This document shows positions 15,704 to 22,144 of a stretch of DNA of 24,375 bases, one piece after another. The stretch's first letter is position 1; each line of letters begins with the position of its first letter. Both the position numbers and the translations under genes were made by a program. Source of the stretch: CAYNVS01 sp964400725 (GTDB lineage Bacteria > Myxococcota_A > SURF-8 > CAYNVS01). The notes under the pieces are model-generated. The model was not told where the DNA came from and searched no databases. It saw nothing but the letters and a program-made list of their open reading frames with translations. The stretch lies in assembly GCA_964400725.1 (NCBI GenBank), contig CAYNVS010000042.1, forward strand, positions 1 to 24,375, written 5' to 3'.

Positions 15704-16720
15704 TTACTCGGTTTCGCCTTGATACATAAGTTTAACGCCGCTCTTATCCTTGTTTTTAACGACGCCGTCAACTACGCTTGAAGCTCCTTCGGCAAGAAAT
15801 TTCTTAAGCCATTCTTCCGTGCTTTCCTTTGGATATACCAGCTTCGGCTCAATCGTCGTCGTAATGCCGGAAATGGCCAGAGCCGCGGCGGCAGCCTCGC
15901 GAAGACCGCCCATTGCGTCAACCAGCTTGTTTTCAAGCGCGGTTCTTCCGGTCATAACCCGGCCGTCGGCGATTTTCATCAACTCTTCTTTATTTATTTG
16001 AGGTCTGGCTTTAAGTATGTCTTCGATGAATTGACCGTAAACGTCGTTGAGCATGGCGTTAATCATCGCCTCGTCGTCGGCCGTCGGAGGGCGAAGCGGC
16101 GAGAACATGTCTTTATATTTTCCCGTTTTATACGTATGAGGCTTCATCTTCATCCATTCGAGCAAATCCTTTATTTCAGTCGTCATAGCAATGACTCCGA
16201 TAGACGCCGTCATGGTGGAGGGAAGGGCGAAAATTTTATCCGCCGCAGTCGCCACGTAATAACCGCCCGAAGCCGCGACGCTTCCCATGCTGGCCACGAC
16301 GCGCTTTTTCTTTCTGACTTCGTTAATCGCAGCGTACAACTCCTGACTCGCCGCGGCGCTTCCTCCCGGAGATTCTATTCGGAGCACAATCGCCGAAATT
16401 TCGTCTTTGTTTCCGAATTTGTATAAAGCCGAAATCGCCGGACGAACCGTTTTATCGTTTATCTCGGAAATCAACTCGACGACGCCGACCTTAAACAGCG
16501 ATTCGTCTCCATCTTCCGAAGAACTGAAAGAGGAAAAATCAATTTTATTTCCGGCGTCTTTGGCGGCGAAAAAAATCAACAGGCCGAACATCAGCATTCC
16601 CATTACGGTAAAAAAACCGACGCCCGCAAGAGCGCTCGTGAAACAACCCGGGCGGTTTGGCGGGAACTGAGGCGGCGGAGTTTCTTTCTTTGGCTCGTAT
16701 GGAGGATATTGTCCTTGCAT
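15704..16720 (-). CDS. sppA: Signal peptide peptidase SppA, short (36K) type
   Basis: 338 residues. A Pro-rich cytoplasmic start (1-25) leads into one membrane anchor (about 30-52), then an S49 peptidase domain. Ser151 in AASGGYYVA is the likely nucleophile. Lys203 in KYKDMFSP is 52 residues later, the same distance as Ser147-Lys199 in B. subtilis SppA. ESPGG (116-120) and TASIGVI are also conserved. It digests cleaved signal peptides and other membrane-associated peptides. AAGGAGA lies 7 bases before the ATG. It is the second gene of the minus-strand operon. Confidence 0.95.
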   Translation of the reverse strand: MQGQYPPYEPKKETPPPQFPPNRPGCFTSALAGVGFFTVMGMLMFGLLIFFAAKDAGNKIDFSSFSSSEDGDESLFKVGVVELISEINDKTVRPAISALYKFGNKDEISAIVLRIESPGGSAAASQELYAAINEVRKKKRVVASMGSVAASGGYYVATAADKIFALPSTMTASIGVIAMTTEIKDLLEWMKMKPHTYKTGKYKDMFSPLRPPTADDEAMINAMLNDVYGQFIEDILKARPQINKEELMKIADGRVMTGRTALENKLVDAMGGLREAAAAALAISGITTTIEPKLVYPKESTEEWLKKFLAEGASSVVDGVVKNKDKSGVKLMYQGETE

Positions 16721-16752
16721 CTGGGTCTCCTTGTTTTTTTGTTTCGCGCCTT

Positions 16753-17037
16753 TTAGCGGCCGAGTATTTTGGTTATCGCGTCAAATGCCGGTCCGACCGA
16801 CAGGAAGACGGAAATCGAACCGAATATAAGTCCTAGAACAGGCCAATGATGACGCGGCACGCGCCAAACGTAAACGCGCGAAAAAAATAACGCGAAACAT
16901 CCGGCCGCAAAAGCGGCGATAGGCATAAAATAAAATAACGCGAGAGCCAAAACTCCGAACGCCGGAGCGATATAAGTGCGAACGAGTATAACTCCGTTCT
17001 CGGCCTGCGGCGCGGCTGATTTTTCTTCGTTTTCCAT
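16753..17037 (-). CDS. Small integral membrane protein of unknown function
   Basis: 94 residues read from the ATG at 17037 (MENEEKSAAPQAENG...), with AAAGG about 10 bases upstream; a TTG two codons earlier is less likely. After a polar start there are two or three hydrophobic segments (IAPAFGVLALALFYFMPIAA, AAGCFALFFSRVYVW and VLGLIFGSISVFLSVG). The layout resembles short DUF4190-type membrane proteins, but no signature is strong enough to name it. It is first in the operon with sppA, which begins about 30 bases after its stop. Confidence 0.7.
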   Translation of the reverse strand: MENEEKSAAPQAENGVILVRTYIAPAFGVLALALFYFMPIAAFAAGCFALFFSRVYVWRVPRHHWPVLGLIFGSISVFLSVGPAFDAITKILGR

Positions 17038-17084
17038 CGGCAAAAACCTTTAATAAAAAATAATAGTTAAAATAGCTTTGGGAA

Positions 17085-17113
17085 TTATTAACATATTATA
17101 GTAATATGGTCAA
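17085..17113 (-). promoter_or_regulatory. Promoter of the sppA-lepA-recG operon
   Basis: On the minus strand TTGACC (17108-17113) is followed after 17 bases by TAATAA (17085-17090). The predicted leader is about 40 bases. Just upstream lies GGGACTTTATTCATT, which recurs nearly unchanged (one base different) at 20544-20558 upstream of another minus-strand gene. Confidence 0.6.
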
Positions 17114-17164
17114 TGAATAAAGTCCCTATTTAACGTTGCGCAATTTTAGAATAAGAGGTTCAAA

Positions 17165-17407
17165 ATGAAAAAACTCTTATCATTATTCTTCAGCCCTTTC
17201 TTCTTTACGGCATTAATTTCTCTTATTAACATTTTTATCTTTTTATATTTATCAAGAGATGAAAATCGCATGGCTGTAAACGCGTTGAACGCCGGTCAAT
17301 GGGAAGCCTCGGCAATTCATAATCAAACTTTCATAATTTCTCTAATTGCAGCCGCGGCAACAGCGTTTACAGGCATCGCTTTATGCGAGCGCTTTAAAAA
17401 TCAATAG
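17165..17407 (+). CDS. Small two-span membrane protein with AIHNxT motif (first of a pair)
   Basis: 80 residues with two hydrophobic segments (about 5-30 and 55-73) and a polar loop between them: ALNAGQWEASAIHNQT (about 40-55). AGAGG lies 7 bases before the ATG. The loop closely matches that of the next gene, LKNGDNVAFAIHNHT, so the two are diverged paralogues. The base composition is clearly more AT-rich than the flanking genes. I do not recognise the family. The gene is divergent from the sppA operon and 39 bases upstream of its partner. Confidence 0.7.
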   Translation: MKKLLSLFFSPFFFTALISLINIFIFLYLSRDENRMAVNALNAGQWEASAIHNQTFIISLIAAAATAFTGIALCERFKNQ

Positions 17408-17446
17408 CTTGTTTATTTTAATTTATCTTGCGTTGGGAGCCGCGCT

Positions 17447-17707
17447 ATGCCGAATTCCTTTACTTTAAAATCCGTCATCGAAATAGTTTGGATAATATCG
17501 CTGTTCTTTCCGTATTTCGTTGTAATCCGCACTTTTTACCAAGCTAAGCGCAAGGAAGATGAAAAAGCCGGCGAAGACTTAAAAAACGGAGATAACGTCG
17601 CGTTTGCGATTCATAACCATACGGCGGCGATGTACCATATCGCAATGATTGGATGTTCGCTATTGTATATCATTACTGTTTGCGCGGCGTATTACGTTAC
17701 GAAATAA
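17447..17707 (+). CDS. Small two-span membrane protein with AIHNxT motif (second of a pair)
   Basis: 86 residues with hydrophobic segments at about 8-28 and 62-83 and a charged loop (QAKRKEDEKAGEDLKNGDNV) ending in AFAIHNHT. GGGAG lies 7 bases before the ATG. The loop-to-second-helix part aligns with the preceding gene without gaps (A..xL..G....A.AIHN.T). Its stop codon (17705-17707) directly abuts the stop of the convergent gene at 17708, with no base between. Function unknown; the conserved His and Asn near the membrane face are the obvious feature. Confidence 0.7.
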   Translation: MPNSFTLKSVIEIVWIISLFFPYFVVIRTFYQAKRKEDEKAGEDLKNGDNVAFAIHNHTAAMYHIAMIGCSLLYIITVCAAYYVTK

Positions 17708-18700
17708 TCAATCTCCAAACGCCTTTGCGGCCTGAAGCGCCGCGGTTTCTCGTCCGGGCTTTTTAAGCTGCGCGTAAACGTACGCGCTCAGATTCCAGAC
17801 GTTGTAACAGGCCGCGATTTTAGCGTTCGAGGCTCCCTTGGCCGGCGACGTCCCGCACGCCGCAGCCGCTTCGTCGGCGTTGATGGAAGCGTCGCGAATT
17901 TTGCCTTTAAGCGCATGCAGTAAAGCGCGCTGGTAAAGACTTTCAATCCATACGTCCGCGTATCGGCTTTCGCCTCTTAAAACGCCCACAAGCTCCGAGT
18001 AGGCAGCCGCGGCCTCGTCGTCGTATCCGCGCCTGTATAAAAAAGACGCCCGCGCAAACGCGGCTTTTACGAACAATTCAAAATAGGCGGAGCTTTCGCG
18101 CGTTAAATTAATTTTTGCGTCGTCAAAGCTCATTTTGGCGGCCTTCACTATCCCTGTCGCGTCGAAAATCATCCCTCTTAGCATTGCGGCCTCGGCGTTG
18201 TCAACCATCGGCCGGGCTCCGGAGGAATCTTTCAGTTTCGGCGTTATCGCTTCAATCAGATCAAGCCTTTTTGCCGCCTCGTCAACGTCGCCTGAATCGA
18301 GGTTTAGCGCGGAGTAATCCCTTAAAAATTTCGCGTAAGCAAAAATTTCAATCGGAAGAGAAAGCGTTTTATCGAACGAGGCGTAAAAATCAAACATCGG
18401 CGCGCAGTATTTCTTAGCCGCCGGCTTAAACTTGTTGGCTAAAGCCCGCTCGCACCCTTTAGAATAAAGTTTCCATTTTAAAAAATTACGGTTCTCAACG
18501 TTATTTTTATCGGCGGTCTTTTCGAGCGCGTCGATTTTTTCATAAACGCCCGCGTCTTTTACGTCGAGAGCTCCGGCCTTTTTGCTTAACGTTTCATACG
18601 TTTCGGAGCAGCCGCCGATAACCGTTGAAAAAAATAAAAAAAACGCCGCGCAAGCCTTAAAAAAGACCCGCGTCGGCGGATTTGCGCAATTGATTTTCAA
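17708..18700 (-). CDS. Lipoprotein with TPR-like helical repeats
   Basis: 330 residues. It begins with a TTG at 18700 (KINCANPPTRVFFKACAAFFLFFSTVIGGC); no ATG is available near the signal peptide. Positive residues, a hydrophobic core and a lipobox-like VIGGC (Cys31) mark a lipoprotein signal. The mature part is made of paired helices rich in Ala/Tyr (YARFL-type and AAAYSELVGVL, LYQRALLHALKGKIRDASINADEA), as in TPR scaffolds. There is no clear ribosome site, but the start is only 7 bases from the stop of the upstream TPR gene, so coupling is likely. The specific role is unknown; an envelope scaffold is inferred. Confidence 0.75.
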   Translation of the reverse strand: MKINCANPPTRVFFKACAAFFLFFSTVIGGCSETYETLSKKAGALDVKDAGVYEKIDALEKTADKNNVENRNFLKWKLYSKGCERALANKFKPAAKKYCAPMFDFYASFDKTLSLPIEIFAYAKFLRDYSALNLDSGDVDEAAKRLDLIEAITPKLKDSSGARPMVDNAEAAMLRGMIFDATGIVKAAKMSFDDAKINLTRESSAYFELFVKAAFARASFLYRRGYDDEAAAAYSELVGVLRGESRYADVWIESLYQRALLHALKGKIRDASINADEAAAACGTSPAKGASNAKIAACYNVWNLSAYVYAQLKKPGRETAALQAAKAFGD

Positions 18701-18707
18701 TGCCGTT

Positions 18708-19841
18708 TTATTCAGCGATTTTATCCTTCAGATTTGAAGCCTTTATCGCGAAAACGCTGTCGGGATAAGTGTCGATGATCAGCGAAAGATATTTCAGAGC
18801 GTTTTCTTTATCGTCGTAAATCTGGTTTAAAATCCAGGCCATAATATATAACGCCTGCGGGCTTTCGGGCTGGCGGGGATACCACTTGGGAATGCACGTT
18901 AAAACCTTCATCGCCTCAGGATAGCGCTGCTGTCTGACCAGACCTTCGGCAAGCCTGATGTGGTCGGTCGGATGAGAGCCGTCGGGGGGAGAGGCGACTA
19001 CAGCCTCAATCACTCTGTAGGCCTCGTCGAATTGTCCGTCCTGAATGAGAGACGCGTAGCTTCTTATGGGGGAAGACCTGCGCGCCGCTTGAGCCGCAAT
19101 TTTTTTCGACTGCGCGCGCGGTCTTGCTTCTGTCGTCGTAATCGTAGCCGCCTGCGGCTGCTTTAAGGCGGGCTGCGAAGCAGGAGCAGGTCTGCGGCTT
19201 GAGTCGATGTAATTTTCTTCGCCTTCGATGTATCCGGCCGGGTCAAGCTCTTTGTATTGAAGTATCAGAGCGGTAATGGCCTCGGCGTCGCCGTTTGCTT
19301 TAATATAGCGATGAAGCCAGAACTGCGTTTTGCCTATTTCTTTGGCTTTGATGCAAAGATTAATAAAGTTTGGAAGCCGTTTGCGGATAATTTCGTGAGC
19401 CGGGTTGCGGCGCAAAAGCTGCATAAGCGCGTTTTCGGCTATCTTAAGTTTACCTCTAGACATTCCGTAGGCGAAAAGCGTAGCGCATACCGTTTCGGTG
19501 GGCAAAGCCTCCGGAAACGTCTTCATAAGACGCATGTAAACGTCTTCTAAATACCACCACTCGCCTTCGCCGCGGGCTTTTTCGATTAAAAATTCCGCGA
19601 CGTGAATAGCAAGTATCATATCGCCTTTTTGAAGGGCTTTGTCGAAATCGTTGCCGGTGTAACTTCTAGGAGTGGTTTCGCCTTCCTTGTGAGAGCCGAA
19701 AATCGAGCCTAAAAAAGTTTTTGACGCTTTTTCGCGCGTTTTATCGGCCCTAATTTTCCACATCGTATCGGATGAGTCCGAGGGGGGAGGCGGCGTTTCG
19801 GGTTTGCTTAAGAGCTCGTTCTTTTTTTTAATTTCGCTCAT
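18708..19841 (-). CDS. Cytosolic TPR-repeat protein
   Basis: 377 residues without a signal peptide. The N-terminus is polar and Pro-rich (to about 60). Helical repeats fill about 65-205. A low-complexity Ala/Gln/Pro/Arg linker spans about 215-265. A C-terminal TPR block covers about 268-375 (YASLIQDGQFDEAYRVIEAV, LAEGLVRQQRYPEAMKVLTC, YIMAWILNQIYDDKENALKY). The last repeat resembles the BamD/YbgF style (Y..S.FA..A...). AAAGGC lies 9 bases before the ATG. It runs directly into the TPR lipoprotein gene, so the pair may form a complex. No enzymatic motif is present. Confidence 0.78.
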   Translation of the reverse strand: MSEIKKKNELLSKPETPPPPSDSSDTMWKIRADKTREKASKTFLGSIFGSHKEGETTPRSYTGNDFDKALQKGDMILAIHVAEFLIEKARGEGEWWYLEDVYMRLMKTFPEALPTETVCATLFAYGMSRGKLKIAENALMQLLRRNPAHEIIRKRLPNFINLCIKAKEIGKTQFWLHRYIKANGDAEAITALILQYKELDPAGYIEGEENYIDSSRRPAPASQPALKQPQAATITTTEARPRAQSKKIAAQAARRSSPIRSYASLIQDGQFDEAYRVIEAVVASPPDGSHPTDHIRLAEGLVRQQRYPEAMKVLTCIPKWYPRQPESPQALYIMAWILNQIYDDKENALKYLSLIIDTYPDSVFAIKASNLKDKIAE

Positions 19842-19876
19842 GTTACTGCCTTTGTAGTTTTACTACCTGAGCTAAA

Positions 19877-19882
19877 ATTATA
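19877..19882 (-). promoter_or_regulatory. Possible -10 box for the TPR gene pair
   Basis: A perfect TATAAT on the minus strand lies 36 bases upstream of the TPR gene start. The best -35 match is TAGACG with a short 15-base spacer, so the promoter is uncertain. A small GTAG/CTAC hairpin (19851-19863) follows it. Confidence 0.35.
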
Positions 19883-19900
19883 CGAGCGTAGTGCAAGCGT

Positions 19901-20500
19901 CTAGGCGTTTTCATTCTCTATTTTTTTCAATTCTTTGAAGGCTTTGTCCTGCGCTTCCGCGGCCGAAGAAACTTCCTTTCTTAAGTTTCTAACTCCGGAT
20001 GCGATTTTTCGTTTCCTGTCTTCAAAATCGGCCGCCATAGCGGCGACTTTTTCGTTTAAAATTTCGACGCTCTTTATTACGTCCTTCAGCTCGTTATTAA
20101 CAATCGTCAAATTGACGTCGTCAAGCGCTTTATCTAAACCGTCGTCCGCGATTTTGGGTTTTACCGAAAGAAGCTCGGCTATAGAAGCGATGTTTTTCTT
20201 AAAGTTATCGGGGAGTTCCTTCATTATAACCGGCGGTTTTTCAATCGCGGCAGGCTGAATAGGAGCCGGAATCGACGCAGGAGCTGGAGGCTTATTAGCA
20301 TTTAAAACGTTGCCGACCGCATGGGCGCCGCTCAAAAAAACCAAGGGAATTTTCGAGCCGTCTTCCAGCATCAACTCGTCGGGAAGACTGTCAGGGTCGG
20401 TAGAAACGATTCTTACGGGCTTGATTGCAGACGCGCCTACTACGACCCTTTCGCCGTTTATTTCAAGAAGTACAAAACTTCCTTTAGAATTTATTCTCAT
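19901..20500 (-). CDS. Unknown protein: N-terminal beta-rich domain, Pro-rich linker, C-terminal coiled coil
   Basis: 199 residues from the ATG at 20500, chosen because AGGAGA lies 8 bases upstream; a TTG at 20521 has no site. Residues 1-65 look beta-rich (FVLLEINGERVVVGASAIKP, DELMLEDGSKIPLVFL). Residues 70-95 are a Pro/Ala linker. Residues 105-199 are helical with heptad patterns (ELKDVIKSVEILNEKVAAMA and FEDRKRKIASGVRNLRKEV). There is no signal peptide or enzyme motif. I do not recognise it. It lies between the PHP lipoprotein and the TPR pair on the same strand, with its own candidate promoter. Confidence 0.7.
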   Translation of the reverse strand: MRINSKGSFVLLEINGERVVVGASAIKPVRIVSTDPDSLPDELMLEDGSKIPLVFLSGAHAVGNVLNANKPPAPASIPAPIQPAAIEKPPVIMKELPDNFKKNIASIAELLSVKPKIADDGLDKALDDVNLTIVNNELKDVIKSVEILNEKVAAMAADFEDRKRKIASGVRNLRKEVSSAAEAQDKAFKELKKIENENA

Positions 20501-20539
20501 AGCCGGATCTCCTGCTGGCAATGCTTAGCCTAAAAGTTA

Positions 20540-20568
20540 CTTTAATGTATAAAGTCCCGTATTGTCAA
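20540..20568 (-). promoter_or_regulatory. Candidate promoter of the coiled-coil gene
   Basis: On the minus strand a perfect TTGACA (20563-20568) is followed after 17 bases by TTAAAG (20540-20545), a poor -10. TATACA also lies between them at a non-standard distance. The spacer contains GGGACTTTATACATT, shared with one base change with 17112-17126. Confidence 0.38.
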
Positions 20569-20613
20569 ATTAAACGCCCTATATTTATTAAAGAGCCTCG
20601 GCCTCCGTCAACG

Positions 20614-22101
20614 CTATTTAGCAGCGTAATCCACTCCGACGTAAATTACGTTCGAATAAATCCACGGCCAGTATTTCCCGGTTCCGTCCTTGGCGTTCAA
20701 GAAGCTTTCGGGAATGGTTCCAAGGTGCTTCGTTAAATGAAGCGGACGAATCATTACCACGCTGCGATAGACGCCTTTTTCCGTCGGCGTAAAGGAAATA
20801 TCTCCCGTTCCTTCCTTAACCGTCGTCCAAACCCCGTCTCCCGCTTTGAGAATCATCGTTTTAAACAACGGCGCGGGCTCGTTCGGATCGAGCATGTAAA
20901 CGCTCGGAAGTTTAACCGTAAGCGTCGGGTAAGTCCCTGCGACCGTTACGGTTTCTCCCATCTCGTACGTTTTGCCGTCAAGTTCGGCGCGATAGTCGAA
21001 TCCCATCGGATAGCCAAGATACTCGAACGCTCCGTACAGCCTTCCCTTACCTATCGCGTCTTTTGCGGTTTTATCGTCCATTACCGCGTCCTTCTGAAGC
21101 AAAAGATGGTTTGAGAACCAATGGTCGAGCCTGCGGAAAGAATCCAATCTGTCGCCGTCGGGAGTTTTGCCGGGAAAGGCGTTTTGATGCGCGTCGGTCG
21201 CTAATATGCCGACCATAGGCTTGACCTTGAGTATATTCGCCCAATGCTCCATATCCTTGGCGTTTTCCTGAAAAACCGCCATCAAAGCGAGCTCAAACTC
21301 CAGCACTTCCTCCGGGTGCGCGTCGAGCTTTAAAATAAGACCGGCGGCGGCCATCATGTTGCTCATTAAATTGTAATGCGTGTTGTAAATCTCTATTCCG
21401 TCAAGAGGAAGTTCGATTAATTTTGAAAGCTCCCATTCCTCGGTGTGAAACACAAACACCTTGGCTCCAGCCTCTTTTAGCTGATTGGCGGCGTCAACGG
21501 TCGCGAGACCGTAAAATGCGCGCCGCTCCGCGGGAGTTTTGCCGATATGATGTTCTATTCCGATGGGCATCATACCGGTTTCCGTGCCTGCGGCGACTAT
21601 TGTTTTGTGTCCGTCCGGGCAGTTGACCGTATTGGCGACAGGCTCTTCGTTTCTCATAATCAGAGTATCGCCTTCTTTGTAAAGCAGCACCTCCGGATAT
21701 TCGTAATCCGCAAATATCGCGGCGTGGTCGGTAAGGAATAAATAATCAATTTTATTGCCGCAAATGGAAGCGCGCAAGTCTTCAAAGCACTCCTCGTTGC
21801 GGGATCCGTCTTCCAGCCTCGGCTTCTCGTCGCAGCCGTCGTGCGAGTAAGGCGAATGATGGTGAATTAAAGCGCGCTTGATTACGAAATTTCTAACCGG
21901 CGCGTACTCGGTCGTAGGAACGACCGTCTTAATAGTCGCGTATTCCACGTTCTCTGCGTTGTCGGCGCCGTCAACCGAATCGATGTCGTTGTCTCCGGTG
22001 TTATTATTGTTGTCGCCGGAAGAACTGCAGCCGTTAAATGAGATTAATGCCGCAGCGAAAATAATCGCAAAAGAAAATACTAGCGAATTTGTCCGTTTCA
22101 T
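20614..22101 (-). CDS. PHP-domain (metal-dependent phosphoesterase-like) lipoprotein
   Basis: 495 residues from the ATG at 22101 (GAGG about 11 bases upstream); a longer in-frame reading to 22194 lacks a ribosome site. The signal peptide ends in a lipobox, SFNGC (Cys25). It is followed by an Asn/Asp-rich linker (SSSGDNNNNTGDNDIDSVD) that should space the domain from the membrane. The catalytic region shows PHP metal motifs: HHHSPYSHDG (80-89), FLTDHAAIF with Asp125-His126, IEHH, FHTEEW and LATDAHQNAFPG. PHP enzymes hydrolyse phosphate esters with a two- or three-metal centre. The last 120 residues look like a beta-sandwich (TVAGTYPTLTVKLPS). It follows the subtilase by 43 bases. The substrate is unknown. 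Confidence 0.88.
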   Translation of the reverse strand: MKRTNSLVFSFAIIFAAALISFNGCSSSGDNNNNTGDNDIDSVDGADNAENVEYATIKTVVPTTEYAPVRNFVIKRALIHHHSPYSHDGCDEKPRLEDGSRNEECFEDLRASICGNKIDYLFLTDHAAIFADYEYPEVLLYKEGDTLIMRNEEPVANTVNCPDGHKTIVAAGTETGMMPIGIEHHIGKTPAERRAFYGLATVDAANQLKEAGAKVFVFHTEEWELSKLIELPLDGIEIYNTHYNLMSNMMAAAGLILKLDAHPEEVLEFELALMAVFQENAKDMEHWANILKVKPMVGILATDAHQNAFPGKTPDGDRLDSFRRLDHWFSNHLLLQKDAVMDDKTAKDAIGKGRLYGAFEYLGYPMGFDYRAELDGKTYEMGETVTVAGTYPTLTVKLPSVYMLDPNEPAPLFKTMILKAGDGVWTTVKEGTGDISFTPTEKGVYRSVVMIRPLHLTKHLGTIPESFLNAKDGTGKYWPWIYSNVIYVGVDYAAK

Positions 22102-22144
22102 TATTTTAAACCTCGTATGAAAAAGTTTTTTTAAGAAAGAAACT

